Assembly (NCBI RefSeq): GCF_001422245.1
Contig: NZ_LMMM01000009.1
Coordinates: 1-55,159, forward strand
Direction of reading: 5' to 3'
DNA from: Rhizobium sp. Leaf262
GTDB taxonomy: Bacteria > Pseudomonadota > Alphaproteobacteria > Rhizobiales > Rhizobiaceae
DNA length: 55,159 bases
The stretch's first letter is position 1. Each line of letters starts with the position of its first letter. The notes below the pieces were generated by a model. The model was not told where the DNA came from and did no database searches. It was given only the letters and a program-made list of their open reading frames with translations. Both the position numbers and the translations under genes were made by a program. This document shows, one piece after another, positions 15,680 to 24,984 of the stretch.

Positions 15680-17212
15680 TTACCTCGAACCTGCGCCAGA
15701 AGCGTCAATCTGCAATTCGAAAACCTCGGTCCATTCGCCGCCTAACTGAATGCGGAACCTGTGGTATCGACCTTGATTACGGAAATAAGCCCAGCCAGTT
15801 TGCGAATGAATCGGTCGCCCATTACTCCATCCGATGGCACCGTTGCTGTCACTGCGGGAGCCAATGCGGATCGTGACGACAGCTTCGCCAACGCCATCAA
15901 ACAACGGTCGGACTGCATGAATATTGCTTCGATCCCCACGCGATTGCGGGTTCATCTGCTTCAACGTGCGCGACAGCAATTGCTCGCCTGTCTCGATTGT
16001 CGCTGGCAGGTTTTCACCGCCGAACACGTGGATTGAGCCATTGGCCTTCATCGCCCAAAGCATGGCATTACCACCAGCCCAGAGCGGGCTATCAAACGAC
16101 GCGGGGACTTTCTCGATTGTGCCGAAAACGTCTAACTGCTCAATCGTCCATGGCAGCGAGAGCGCGTTGAAAATGAAGTCTGCGGTCGCGTCAGCTTGTG
16201 ACCAATCGCCTGTGACGTAGTTGTAGATGAGCATTTTATCCGGCGTGCCATCAACCGCTTCGCTGCTCTTATAGGACCAGTAAATCAGCTTCTCGCGTGG
16301 ATCAGCCGCTACGGTCATAAGCGAGTAAGCGCTTGTATCGATTGAGTTTAGAAAAAACTGATCGACCTTGCCCGCGCCGATTGGCGCTGTACCGGCATCG
16401 CCGTTCAACATGTAGAAGCCGTCATTGGCGATGAAGTATGTAAGACCCTCAACGGTGATGATGCTCTGTGGGATTGCGCAGCCTTTGGCCTTATCGACGG
16501 GCTTGAAGTCAAACCAGAATGGGAAACCGACTGGTGTCATCTTCACAACACCATCTTTCATCAGCAGCCAGCCAGCTTCACCGCCAACAATGCCCTGAAT
16601 TGGTCCGAAGCCGTACACGTCCTGAAAGTCAGCGCCCGTTGCTTGAGAGAAATCCCAACTTGCTGGCAATCCAAGCCCTGACCAGCGAACGCGGTTCGGG
16701 ACAGCACCATCGAGCGCGTCATAGGTGTTCGCTACAATGATGCGGTCATTGACCGTTGTGATGTATCTGCCCTTGACCGCCGTTGTGAGGTTTGAAGCGT
16801 TCCTACCATCGTCATTTTTGTTGATGTACTGAATTTCAGACGAGTAATTGGTGAAATAGATGCCTTCACCGTATTCGGTCGCATTCCAGTTTTCGCCCTC
16901 TGCTGTGTCGTAACCGCCGTTACGCGACATGTCTTTCCAGCCGCGTGTCTCAGGATCGATGCGGTAAAGCTTCTCAGCGCAGCCACCGTAGACTTTTGCG
17001 TTGCGCTCACGGTCCAAACCAATGGCCGTTCCCAGGGGACGACTTGCCATTGTCGTGGCCGAATACAGCGAAGCACGTTTCATCGACTGGTAAGTGACAC
17101 CGCCTTTGACCGTGCCGAATGTCGGGATGACATTGTACGCTTTTGTAACGCCCGGATTGTTCATCGCGGGCATGTCAGGCATCCAAGAACCGAGGGTGAC
17201 ATTAATCTCCAA
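15680..17212 (-). CDS. Packaged-DNA stabilisation / tail tube type protein (P22 gp10-like)
   Basis: About 510 residues. A TTG at 17212 is chosen as start because GGAGG lies 8 bases before it and the resulting opening (MEINVTLGSWMPDMPAMNNPGVTKAYNVIP) fits the family; the ATG at 17182 is the alternative. The body is a beta-propeller-like protein with LDRERNAKVYGGCAEKLYRID, DRIIVANTYD, VRWSGLGLPASWDF, and GGEAGWLLMKDGVVKM. Proteins of this type close the portal after packaging and form the tail hub of P22-like phages. The start overlaps the end of the adaptor gene by 11 bases. Confidence 0.75.
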   Translation of the reverse strand: MEINVTLGSWMPDMPAMNNPGVTKAYNVIPTFGTVKGGVTYQSMKRASLYSATTMASRPLGTAIGLDRERNAKVYGGCAEKLYRIDPETRGWKDMSRNGGYDTAEGENWNATEYGEGIYFTNYSSEIQYINKNDDGRNASNLTTAVKGRYITTVNDRIIVANTYDALDGAVPNRVRWSGLGLPASWDFSQATGADFQDVYGFGPIQGIVGGEAGWLLMKDGVVKMTPVGFPFWFDFKPVDKAKGCAIPQSIITVEGLTYFIANDGFYMLNGDAGTAPIGAGKVDQFFLNSIDTSAYSLMTVAADPREKLIYWSYKSSEAVDGTPDKMLIYNYVTGDWSQADATADFIFNALSLPWTIEQLDVFGTIEKVPASFDSPLWAGGNAMLWAMKANGSIHVFGGENLPATIETGEQLLSRTLKQMNPQSRGDRSNIHAVRPLFDGVGEAVVTIRIGSRSDSNGAIGWSNGRPIHSQTGWAYFRNQGRYHRFRIQLGGEWTEVFELQIDASGAGSR

Positions 17213-17807
17213 AGCCAGCACCTCCGATAGAGATGATGGAATTGCCAGACTGTGTGACGCGCTTGTGATCCGTCGCAACGGCCATCAGTGCTTCTTGTAG
17301 ACTGGCCTTTTCGGCCTGCTCCAAAGCAAGCGCATCACCACCGCGATAACGATATCCACGTGCAAGGGCGGCATGAAAATAGACCGCTGGAAATTTGGTC
17401 AACAGCCAGTTTGTAGGTGCGACTGTACTGAGCGGGATCGGGCGTGCAAAATAGGTCAGAACAACTGCGCGTGGAGCTGCTTGCTCTGGCACGAAAACGT
17501 ACTGATCGCCAATTTGGTAAAACCCGATTTCCCCAGCACGCAGATAAACTGGCCCATTCGACGGCACTAGCAGCGCAACCTTACCATCAACGAGGATGGA
17601 GATTGCTTCCTGCATGTCAGCTGGAAACGTGATCGCGCCGCCGACCGTGGTCAACGCAACGCGCTTTTCCATTTTGTAGTGTTTCAGGATTGGGAAAACG
17701 TCGCCTTCTGCAAGAGCAACGTGGCGAGAAAAATCCTCGCCATCGAGTTGGCCTTGAAGCACGTCTTCCATTGCTGTGATTAGGGCATCAAGATTTTCTA
17801 AGGCCAT
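17202..17807 (-). CDS. Portal-tail adaptor protein (gp4/SU10-type)
   Basis: A 201-residue protein with the adaptor pattern of short-tailed phages: a helical N-terminus, FPADMQEAISILVDG, YQIGDQYVFVPEQAAPRAVVLTYFARPIPLS, then TNWLLTKFPAVYFHAALARGYRY and a helix of EQAEKASLQEAL. Such proteins form a ring below the portal. It precedes the stabilisation protein, as in related phages. Confidence 0.75.
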   Translation of the reverse strand: MALENLDALITAMEDVLQGQLDGEDFSRHVALAEGDVFPILKHYKMEKRVALTTVGGAITFPADMQEAISILVDGKVALLVPSNGPVYLRAGEIGFYQIGDQYVFVPEQAAPRAVVLTYFARPIPLSTVAPTNWLLTKFPAVYFHAALARGYRYRGGDALALEQAEKASLQEALMAVATDHKRVTQSGNSIISIGGAGFGD

Positions 17808-17809
17808 CG

Positions 17810-18163
17810 TTACAGCCTCAAATCGTTGACGCGGAATTTCTTGTAGTCAGGATCGTTCAGGCGGCGATTGAAAGCTGCATCGTCATCTGTGATGCCCTCT
17901 TTCTCCCACTCCGCGTAGATACTGGCTGGAATACTAGCGACTCGGACATGTTCACCGAGTTTGCCGTTGCGGTTAAATTCCTTTGCAGCCTCGGCATTGG
18001 CATCCAAAACGCTCTGGAAATTGTAGTGATAGACTTCCTCGTTCAGCTTATCGCCTTGACGTGTCCAAACTACCGTCTTGCTTGCGTCCTCATGTACGAC
18101 TTTGCTTTCGCCGTCTCTCAGAAAGAAATCGATACCGAGTTCAAAAATGCTTTCATTGTTCAC
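17810..18163 (-). CDS. Conserved phage protein of unknown role
   Basis: A 117-residue acidic protein (RDGESKVVHEDASKTVVWTRQGDKL, then WEKEGITDDDAAFNRRLNDPDYKKFRVNDLRL). The C-terminal half resembles a short domain found next to capsid genes of podophages, but I cannot name a family. It lies after the capsid terminator and 2 bases before the adaptor gene, so it starts the second part of the structural operon. Confidence 0.6.
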   Translation of the reverse strand: MNNESIFELGIDFFLRDGESKVVHEDASKTVVWTRQGDKLNEEVYHYNFQSVLDANAEAAKEFNRNGKLGEHVRVASIPASIYAEWEKEGITDDDAAFNRRLNDPDYKKFRVNDLRL

Positions 18164-18195
18164 TGTCGCCTCTTTGTTATTGTTTTTATTGGGCG

Positions 18196-18223
18196 AAAAA
18201 AGAGAGGGCCATTACGCCCTCTC
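18196..18223 (-). terminator. Intrinsic terminator after the phage capsid gene
   Basis: On the minus strand GAGAGGGC and GCCCTCTC form a perfect 8-bp stem with a 6-base loop, followed by six T. It begins 10 bases after the capsid stop. It should reduce transcription of the tail genes relative to the capsid, which is needed in far more copies. Confidence 0.9.
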
Positions 18224-18233
18224 CGTATTCCAA

Positions 18234-19184
18234 TTACGCGACTGGCTTAGCCTGTACGTCAGCAATCTTACCGTTACCGGTTTCATCACGTGCTTCTAGA
18301 GTTAGTTCTGCGTGGATCATCTTGGACTCATAAAGACCGTTAGAAGGCAGATCCTTTTTCGTGTACTTTGTGAGGTACGCGACAGCCCAGGTGTTCTCGT
18401 CAAGCAATAGAACTGTCGATGTACGCATGATGAAGTTGGTCTTAACGACGTAAGACCCGAATGCGCCGGTGTAACGATCAACTGTGTTGATGATCTCCTT
18501 CTCGGAAGCATTCATGTTCACTGTTTTGCCGAAACCGTCGAACTTGTCGAATTTACGCTTCAATTCGCCGCCGAGCATGATGGTCTTTGCACGACCGCCA
18601 TTTTCGTGAATCTTTTGGAAGGCATCGTTCAGGAGTTCTTCCGTGAACTCGCGCTTTGCAGTTGCGTCAACTACGGTAGCAACGCGACCTGTCGCATCGT
18701 CATAACCAGCAGTCGCGCCGCCAGTGCCATGCGAATTGTTAGACTTCAGCCAAGCTTCTACACCTGCCAGCTTGCGAACGCCGTCGAGCACAGAGCCCTG
18801 TGCACCTGTAAGAGCCTTCTCAATGTCGCGCTTCATTTCCTTGGAAGCGTCCTTGATCTGCTGCGCCATATGGTCAACGGAAGCAATCGTGTCTGTGTCT
18901 TCTTGTGTGGAAGTCACTGAGCGTGTCTTAGCGAAAATCTGCGTCACGTTGGCAGCGCGGTATGTAGAGGTAGCGGTCGCATCCGGTGCGTTCGCGCCTT
19001 CCTCTAGGGCGTTCTCGACTGGATCATTCAGCTTTTTTGCAAAGAACCACTTCGTAACATCGCCAGTGCCGGAAGTGCCGATGGACGATAGAAACGGTGT
19101 TTCTTCGCGGTTTAATTCACTCACCGCATTATGCCAAGATTCACGAATATTGTGCTTGGAAGTTGTTGTATTAATCGGGGCCAT
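18234..19184 (-). CDS. Phage major capsid protein (SU10/DUF5309 type)
   Basis: A 316-residue coat protein. The opening RESWHNAVSELNREETPFLSSIG, the KTRSVTSTQEDTDTIASVDHMAQQIKDASKEMKRDIEKAL helix and the late DRYTGAFGSYVVKTNFIMR and LTKYTKKDLPSNGLYESKMIHAELTLEARDE segments are typical of the DUF5309 capsid family (HK97 fold). It is preceded by the scaffold gene and followed by a strong terminator. It is unrelated at sequence level to the host-cluster capsid at 42441-43703, so the two particle systems in this window are independent. Confidence 0.9.
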   Translation of the reverse strand: MAPINTTTSKHNIRESWHNAVSELNREETPFLSSIGTSGTGDVTKWFFAKKLNDPVENALEEGANAPDATATSTYRAANVTQIFAKTRSVTSTQEDTDTIASVDHMAQQIKDASKEMKRDIEKALTGAQGSVLDGVRKLAGVEAWLKSNNSHGTGGATAGYDDATGRVATVVDATAKREFTEELLNDAFQKIHENGGRAKTIMLGGELKRKFDKFDGFGKTVNMNASEKEIINTVDRYTGAFGSYVVKTNFIMRTSTVLLLDENTWAVAYLTKYTKKDLPSNGLYESKMIHAELTLEARDETGNGKIADVQAKPVA

Positions 19185-19201
19185 TTTTGGCTTCTCCTTT
19201 A

Positions 19202-20245
19202 TTATCGATCATTCTTCAAAAGTGCTGCAAAGACATCGTTTTCCGCGTCATGCGACCCAGTTCGCTTCATTTTTGCGATTGCTGTATCGACTGCCGACTT
19301 TTTTTGTGCCTTCACGGTTGCCGTGCCAGAGCCACTAATTGGAGGCTTCTGCTTGATGGCATCGAGTACCTTTGGAACCTGCTTCGCGATCACCTCATGC
19401 TTGTAGAGGCGATAAACGATGTCCAACATTCGACCATCTGCCATGTTGCCGATTTCATCTTCATTGAAACCTTGATCCAACAGGAATGTACCTAGTTCGT
19501 TCATCAGGGGCCGAACCTTGGCCGTGTCTGCAAACTCAGGATACTTACCGCCGAATTCTTCGATCATCGCGACTTGCGCAAAATGAAGCTGTTCCGCTTG
19601 GTGCTTGGCTTTGTTTGCCTTGAGAACTTCACCGGCATCCCAAATTTCTTTGATTGCCTTCTGTTCTTTGGCGTAACGCATCATCTGATCTTGCCACGCT
19701 GGAAAATCGATCTGTCTCAGGTCGTCATCCGGCGCTTCTGTCATTTGAAACGTATGAGCGATGCTTGCAGCCATAATTTGCAAGTTCTGCTCTAACTCTC
19801 CACGTAGGACAGCCTTATCCTTCTCTTGCACCTGGTAGCGATCCATGTGCTGCTTCAATTCAGCAGATTCAGCTTGGCGTTTCTTCGTGTAGTCGGCTCG
19901 ACGCATGTAACCTTCGCGAAGTTCCTTAAGCGTCACCTGTTCACCCTGTACGTCTACGAGTGTGTCGTCGCTAAGTCCGTTCTCTTCTGATTCTTCTGCT
20001 TCGTCCTGCACTTCCTCAGTATCTTCGTTATCGACCTCGTCGGAGTCCGTTTCCGGTTGTTCCACGTCTTCAACGTTTTCACTTTCGGTAGTGTTTGAAA
20101 CCTCATCCGCGACGGGTTCAGCTTCGGTATTATCTACCACCTGTTGGCTTGTAGCGTTTTCGCTGGCCAGTAGTAGGTCAATGCTTGGTGCGGTTGCCTG
20201 TTCGGCTGATCCAGTTCCCTTAACAGGAGTATTGGACAAATCCAT
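19202..20245 (-). CDS. Capsid scaffolding protein
   Basis: A 347-residue protein. Residues about 30-95 are extremely acidic (Glu/Asp-rich, almost no Lys), followed by GEQVTLKELREGYMRRADYTKKRQ, a motif common to scaffolding proteins of short-tailed phages, a long coiled coil (about 110-240) and a basic C-terminal end (KRTGSHDAENDVFAALLKNDR) that would bind the coat protein. It lies between portal and capsid, the standard place. Confidence 0.85.
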   Translation of the reverse strand: MDLSNTPVKGTGSAEQATAPSIDLLLASENATSQQVVDNTEAEPVADEVSNTTESENVEDVEQPETDSDEVDNEDTEEVQDEAEESEENGLSDDTLVDVQGEQVTLKELREGYMRRADYTKKRQAESAELKQHMDRYQVQEKDKAVLRGELEQNLQIMAASIAHTFQMTEAPDDDLRQIDFPAWQDQMMRYAKEQKAIKEIWDAGEVLKANKAKHQAEQLHFAQVAMIEEFGGKYPEFADTAKVRPLMNELGTFLLDQGFNEDEIGNMADGRMLDIVYRLYKHEVIAKQVPKVLDAIKQKPPISGSGTATVKAQKKSAVDTAIAKMKRTGSHDAENDVFAALLKNDR

Positions 20246-20309
20246 AAATCACTCTCACAAGTTGTTAATTGCATCCTTATTTACTTGCGAGGGGTTGTTC
20301 TGCGGCACC

Positions 20310-20564
20310 TTAGCCCTGTGGAATATGATCTCCACGCTCTTCTTCGAACTTACCTTCGTTGGCCCATGTGGTCGCTTTTGCGATCATCAGTTCTAGACCG
20401 TTTACAACGCCATGCAGGCCCTCGCGCTTATCTACATCAGGTACGTTGGTCTTGATCCACTGCGTGAACACGTCTTTGCGGATTTCTTCTGTCAGGACCT
20501 TGAAGTCGTAACTATCGAGCAGATTTCTCGCAGCTTGTGCGCGGGCTTGTGTGTCTTTGCTCAT
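20310..20564 (-). CDS. Small phage protein between portal and scaffold
   Basis: An 84-residue protein (MSKDTQARAQAARNLLDSYDFKVL, then IRKDVFTQWIKTNVPDVDKREGLHGVVNGLELM). Small helical proteins of this type are regularly found between portal and scaffold genes of podophages; role unknown. The ATG at 20564 shares one base with the stop of the upstream 56-residue gene, so the two are coupled. A TTG one codon earlier is the alternative. Confidence 0.65.
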   Translation of the reverse strand: MSKDTQARAQAARNLLDSYDFKVLTEEIRKDVFTQWIKTNVPDVDKREGLHGVVNGLELMIAKATTWANEGKFEEERGDHIPQG

Positions 20565-20734
20565 CAAGCCACCTCGACTTTGATTGGTTCGAGCGGCCTA
20601 ACGTCGAAAATGTAGGGGTGTCCGACATAAACAACCCGACAGAGTTGGCCCTCAATTTCGAATACGCGCGTGCGGATATCGCCATCGAACTCACTCAGGA
20701 TTGCCTCGATTATCTTTTCGTTTTTCTGTTCCAT
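20564..20734 (-). CDS. 56-residue phage protein, unknown
   Basis: Begins MEQKNEKIIEAILSEFDGDI and ends in PLEPIKVEVA, with a beta-like middle (CRVVYVGHPYIFDV). It lies 3 bases after the portal stop, has an AGGAG ribosome site 8 bases before the ATG inside the portal gene end, and shares one base with the next start (TGATG). No family recognised. Confidence 0.65.
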   Translation of the reverse strand: MEQKNEKIIEAILSEFDGDIRTRVFEIEGQLCRVVYVGHPYIFDVRPLEPIKVEVA

Positions 20735-20737
20735 GTT

Positions 20738-23014
20738 TTACTCCTGTGGAGGCATTTGAGGCTGCTGTGGCTGTTGCAATCCAACTAGATGAGACATTGC
20801 CTCGCTCTGCTGTTGTGCCTCGGCGGCTTTCTCTGCCTGCTTGATCTGTGCGAGTTGTTCCATCGCGGCGTTTTGCTGGTCGATGTCAGCCATTGCCAAA
20901 TCGACATCATTTCGGCGTGCTGCCTGTTCTGCGTTCAATCGGGCAATATCTACTTGTGCGCCGTAACGCGCTTGAATTTCCGCAATCTTGATTTCTCGAT
21001 CCTGTGCCAGCTTGTCGCGCTCGATGTCGTTGGTGACGATCAACTTTCGCATCTCAAATTCACGGCTGGCTTCGTCAGACTGCGCACGCAATTGTGCCTT
21101 GGTCTGTTCGATCTGGATCAAGCCCATCGTGTCAGGGCTGATCTGCGGCTGCTGTTGCGCGGCTGCTGCCTTGTCGGCCTCTTGCTTGGCCTGCATTTCC
21201 TGGGGCGTGAGATAGAAATCGTATGGGTTGGTGAAACCAGCATTTTCAACGATCTTGGTCAGCGTCGTACTGATCTTGTCGGGCGTAACCAAGCCCATCT
21301 GCATGGCTTGCATTTGCTGGCCGAGAATCTGTTGCAGCATTCCAGCGTTGAAATCCTTGTTCATCACGCCAAACGCAACGTTAGCAGATACGTCCATATC
21401 CGGGTCCCAATCGTCGGTCTGGATCGGAACGAACTGGTCAGTGAGGCGCTGGATGAAAAGCTGAGCGTCTTCGGGATTGCTGATAAGCGCGTCGATAATT
21501 AGTTTCACCAGATACGCATAGCCAGTCTCAGCGAACCAACGACAGACCAGTTCCATGAAAAGCTGGCTGCTGTTTGCGCGTTGGCTCGCAGCCGTGGCGG
21601 TGGAGTTTTGCAGGTCCGATGCGTTGATGCTGATCATGTTTGGACCGACACCAGTTGCGAAATCCAGCTTGCCTGAAACGCTCTGGATTACGCTAAGGCT
21701 GTTACCACCCGTAAACTGGCGCTGCGCCCACGAGATGCCTGCCTGCGGGTCTTCACTGCGGATCGTCGCGCCGGGATAGAGGTTAAGTGCGTCATTCGGG
21801 TTGGTCACATTGGGGTCGATGACCTTGATAGGGTTCGCAGCCCAAGCCAGATCGTCAAACACAAAACGCATCATCTTACTGATGTAGTTCTGTTCTGGGC
21901 CGATACGGTCGGCAACGCCTTCGCCAAACAGCGTGTTGGGAAGTGGGTATGGGCAGAAAGCCGCATATGGGTAAAATTTGCTGACCTCTACATGGTCAAG
22001 CAGCACACAATGGTTGCTGATGTCGCCGCCGAGTGTAAGGCGGTAGTGACGAGCCTTGTCATCATCAATCGCAATCTTTGTATAAACTTCGTACACGAAA
22101 ACGTCGTCGTTAACGTCCCCAATGCCCTGCTCGTAATCCAAGCCCGCACCGCGCTCCTGGGCGAGTTCGTCGTCCTTGTCTACAGCTGATGGGATCGCGT
22201 TGACCTTGGCTTTCGCGTCGGGAAACTGTTCCAGAAGGTCGGCACGGCTCACAACGCGACGATGGCCTTGCAATCGTGCCTTAATGCCTCCGGTCTGCTG
22301 ATCAAACCTTGCATCCTTGGAAACGATGAAATCCTCTGGTGGAAGATTTTCGATTTCCATTTCCACAACGCGCTTGTTCTTCCGGATTTTTACATCGTAA
22401 ACTTCGGGAACGAGATCGGCCATGATTGGCACTGCATTGGCTGGCAGTTCCGGCTTGTATGGGCCGTCAACGGCGACAATCTCGATTTCCCCTGCTTCTT
22501 CCTGATCGTGCAGCTGAACGAGTGCTTGCTGTGTCACGCCCTTGAGGGTCTTCGGCAAAGACTGCTCTACACACGGACGAAAGCTGACGCTGGTAATGCC
22601 AAGGCCTATCATAAAGCCGTTCTTGAGCCACGGCATGAGCATTCCAACATGCTTGTTCTTATCGCGCAGGATGAAGTTGACAACCTGCGTCATCTGCTTG
22701 GCTAGAGCCTGATCCTGCGGACTTGCCGTGTTTGGCTGGAAACTGACGGGTTCGCGCTGACTGTCAAAAACACGCGCTACCGTCGCGACTGACCAATCAA
22801 CTGCACTCTTAACTTCGTCACTGACGTACTTGGAGCGTCCGTTGATACTATCATCGCCGTCCATCGGCTTTCGCATGTAAAGGCGGAATGATTTCGCTTG
22901 TTTATGCGTGATGTTGTCATCGGAAACGTTGATCGCCTCCAATGCCATGCGCTTGATTTTGGCTACTGTGTCGGCCTCATTAGCGAGTGTTTTCTTGTTT
23001 TTATCCGTCGCCAT
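20738..23014 (-). CDS. Phage portal protein
   Basis: A 758-residue portal of the large type found in short-tailed phages. Features: SVATVARVFDSQREPVSFQP near residue 80, a wing region with DPNVTNPNDALNLYPGATIR, the clip-like SGKLDFATGVGPNMISINASDLQNSTATAASQRA, and a long C-terminal coiled coil (about 620-740, Gln/Glu/Ala-rich) that likely forms the barrel inside the head. It makes the 12-subunit ring for DNA entry and exit. It follows TerL with an 82-bp gap. Confidence 0.85.
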   Translation of the reverse strand: MATDKNKKTLANEADTVAKIKRMALEAINVSDDNITHKQAKSFRLYMRKPMDGDDSINGRSKYVSDEVKSAVDWSVATVARVFDSQREPVSFQPNTASPQDQALAKQMTQVVNFILRDKNKHVGMLMPWLKNGFMIGLGITSVSFRPCVEQSLPKTLKGVTQQALVQLHDQEEAGEIEIVAVDGPYKPELPANAVPIMADLVPEVYDVKIRKNKRVVEMEIENLPPEDFIVSKDARFDQQTGGIKARLQGHRRVVSRADLLEQFPDAKAKVNAIPSAVDKDDELAQERGAGLDYEQGIGDVNDDVFVYEVYTKIAIDDDKARHYRLTLGGDISNHCVLLDHVEVSKFYPYAAFCPYPLPNTLFGEGVADRIGPEQNYISKMMRFVFDDLAWAANPIKVIDPNVTNPNDALNLYPGATIRSEDPQAGISWAQRQFTGGNSLSVIQSVSGKLDFATGVGPNMISINASDLQNSTATAASQRANSSQLFMELVCRWFAETGYAYLVKLIIDALISNPEDAQLFIQRLTDQFVPIQTDDWDPDMDVSANVAFGVMNKDFNAGMLQQILGQQMQAMQMGLVTPDKISTTLTKIVENAGFTNPYDFYLTPQEMQAKQEADKAAAAQQQPQISPDTMGLIQIEQTKAQLRAQSDEASREFEMRKLIVTNDIERDKLAQDREIKIAEIQARYGAQVDIARLNAEQAARRNDVDLAMADIDQQNAAMEQLAQIKQAEKAAEAQQQSEAMSHLVGLQQPQQPQMPPQE

Positions 23015-23096
23015 TGCACCTTTCGGGACGGTTGGCCCGCCCTTCTCATTTTTATGAGTTTATTGAGATATTTATTGGGTTTGCGCGTTCTTGCGC

Positions 23097-24545
23097 TTAT
23101 TCAGCCCAACGAAGATCGTCCGGTCTGATCGAGTGTTTCCACGAGTATTTGCCGATGTATCGCTTCTCATCGACTGCAAATGTCAGGCACAATGCATCCG
23201 CGTAATCCGGTGACACCTTCAAGCGCTTCTTCATTTCCTCTTTGCCTTCAACCTTCGTTTTACCGCGATTGTCGTAGGCCCACGTCGGAGACTTCAATTC
23301 TCTGATCAGGTCCATGCAGTAGGGAATTGAAACGTCTTCTGTTTCGAACCATTCCCTTACCTGCCACCACAACTGATCGCGCAGCTTAGCGAATTGCTCT
23401 TTTGCTTCGCGTACTCGTGTTGGGCTGCTTTGCGTGGTGACTTTTGCAACATTGACGCCGAAGTGCTGTAGGTTGTCGTACAGACCACGGCCTAAGCCAT
23501 TGGCGTCAACTGCGATGATGGTGTGATCGCGCTCCGCTAGCGGCAGAGCGATCCACATGTCTCTGATCTTGTAGGAAAGCTGAACGATGTTGAGGCCGCG
23601 ATATTCAATCGGCATCTCAACGATGTGATTGTCATGTCGCTTGACGATGGTCGAACGATCTCGACCGGGACCAGCTGGATCGACGCCCCAAATCTTCGGA
23701 CGGCTTGGACTCGGTAATCCAACGTCCTTGCGCTCAATCGCCATTTCGATCAGCGATGCCGGAATAAGACCTTCTTCGCTGTCAGTAGGAAAATCACCTT
23801 CGACGTTGACGATGTACGAGTTAGACCCTTTGCCGCCGCGCTGCTTAGCTTCGTATTCAAGGTCTTCCTGCGTTACGCGGGGATTGTCGGTCATTTTGCC
23901 GTGGACCTTCGTCCACTGCTCTGCAATGTTGCCGCGCCATGTTTCGTAGAAGAACCCACTTGCTTTACGAGGGTTTGAAATCAGGACGAGTTTCGGGTTG
24001 ATGTCAGCTGTAAGGTGGTTCTGTAGCGCTTTCTCAAATGCGATATCATCGACATCGGCGGCCTCGTCCACGAAGATGAAATTGTTGTCTGCGTGAATAC
24101 CCGCTATAGAACCCATCTTTTCGGGCAGCGGGATCGTTCGCCACGTCGCATAGCAAGCAGCTGAATTGTTGGTGCGTTTTGCTTCGGTCGCAGAGAATTC
24201 GAAACCGTCTTGAAAAAACGGGTCCATGCGATTGTAGAGAAGTTCAACCTCGTTCCAGATACCGTTGGTGAGGTTGTCTTGCGTGGGTCCGAACAAGCTG
24301 ACTTTAGTATCGCCCTTGCAGCAGAACAAAGCCCACCACACCACGACCGCAAGAACGTGCGTCTTGCCGAAGCCAACGCCACCCTTGAACGTGACGCGCT
24401 TGTTTTCGAGAAATGCGTTGCAGAACTCGATTTGCTTTGGGCGCAGCTGCGAGCCGAACATGTCGAGCGCGAACGCTGGAATATCCTTGCGATAAATGTC
24501 GAGCAGCGCGTCGAACTGCGCTTCTTGCTCCTTTGTCATTGCCAT
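23097..24545 (-). CDS. Phage large terminase subunit (TerL)
   Basis: A 482-residue packaging motor. ATPase domain: Walker A GGVGFGKT at residues 55-62, Walker B FIFVDE at 156-161, coupling motif near LVLISNP (187-192). Nuclease domain: acidic Asp289 (WGVDPAG), Asp347 (AVDANGLG), and Asp447/Asp450 (SPDYADAL). All expected catalytic residues are present. It starts the leftward structural operon. The partner TerS gene lies on the opposite strand across a 163-bp gap plus one small gene, an uncommon arrangement. Confidence 0.92.
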   Translation of the reverse strand: MAMTKEQEAQFDALLDIYRKDIPAFALDMFGSQLRPKQIEFCNAFLENKRVTFKGGVGFGKTHVLAVVVWWALFCCKGDTKVSLFGPTQDNLTNGIWNEVELLYNRMDPFFQDGFEFSATEAKRTNNSAACYATWRTIPLPEKMGSIAGIHADNNFIFVDEAADVDDIAFEKALQNHLTADINPKLVLISNPRKASGFFYETWRGNIAEQWTKVHGKMTDNPRVTQEDLEYEAKQRGGKGSNSYIVNVEGDFPTDSEEGLIPASLIEMAIERKDVGLPSPSRPKIWGVDPAGPGRDRSTIVKRHDNHIVEMPIEYRGLNIVQLSYKIRDMWIALPLAERDHTIIAVDANGLGRGLYDNLQHFGVNVAKVTTQSSPTRVREAKEQFAKLRDQLWWQVREWFETEDVSIPYCMDLIRELKSPTWAYDNRGKTKVEGKEEMKKRLKVSPDYADALCLTFAVDEKRYIGKYSWKHSIRPDDLRWAE

Positions 24546-24708
24546 GAGTAATCAACCGGTAGTTTAAGACCGGATATTTACCAGTGACGTGAATATGAGC
24601 GCTTCAAATGAGTATCGGCACGCTGCCCGGGGGCGTTTGGGGCGCTTTCTCGATTAGGCAGCGTAAATAATTGGAATTTGCTACCGAACGACGAGAAGGT
24701 ATCACGAT
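24546..24708. promoter_or_regulatory. Divergent control region between TerL and TerS operons
   Basis: This 163-bp gap must hold the start signals for both directions. It contains an inverted pair ACGCTGCC (24620-24627) / GGCAGCGT (24657-24664) around a G-rich loop (CCCGGGGGCGTTTGGGG), and repeated ACCGG near 24558 and 24571. GAGAAGG lies 8 bases before the rightward ATG. Specific -35/-10 boxes are not certain. The hairpin could serve packaging initiation (pac/cos) as well as expression. Confidence 0.4.
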
Positions 24709-24984
24709 ATGAAAGTACATATGAACATCGCCAGTGGATGGAAGCGTGGCGAACTAATCGGTTGGTTCGAAGAGAACCCTGATACAGCAATCGATCCTGA
24801 CCTGAAGCTGTCTGCTGTCAAGCAATGGGTGATCAGTCGTTATGGTGGCTGGCTAGAGCGTAACGACATTACCGAATACGACATCTACGAAACTAGTAGC
24901 GATCACTTCCGTATCAACTTCCTGCACGACACAGATGCCCAGGATTTTGTTCGCCAAATCGGCGGCACACTGCTGGAGGAATAA
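24709..24984 (+). CDS. Small phage protein upstream of TerS
   Basis: A 91-residue acidic protein (MKVHMNIASGWKRGELIGWFEENP...). It has a good ribosome site (GAGAAGG) and its stop overlaps the TerS ATG by one base, so it is probably co-translated with TerS. No family recognised. Mixed alpha/beta pattern, no membrane segment. Confidence 0.65.
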   Translation: MKVHMNIASGWKRGELIGWFEENPDTAIDPDLKLSAVKQWVISRYGGWLERNDITEYDIYETSSDHFRINFLHDTDAQDFVRQIGGTLLEE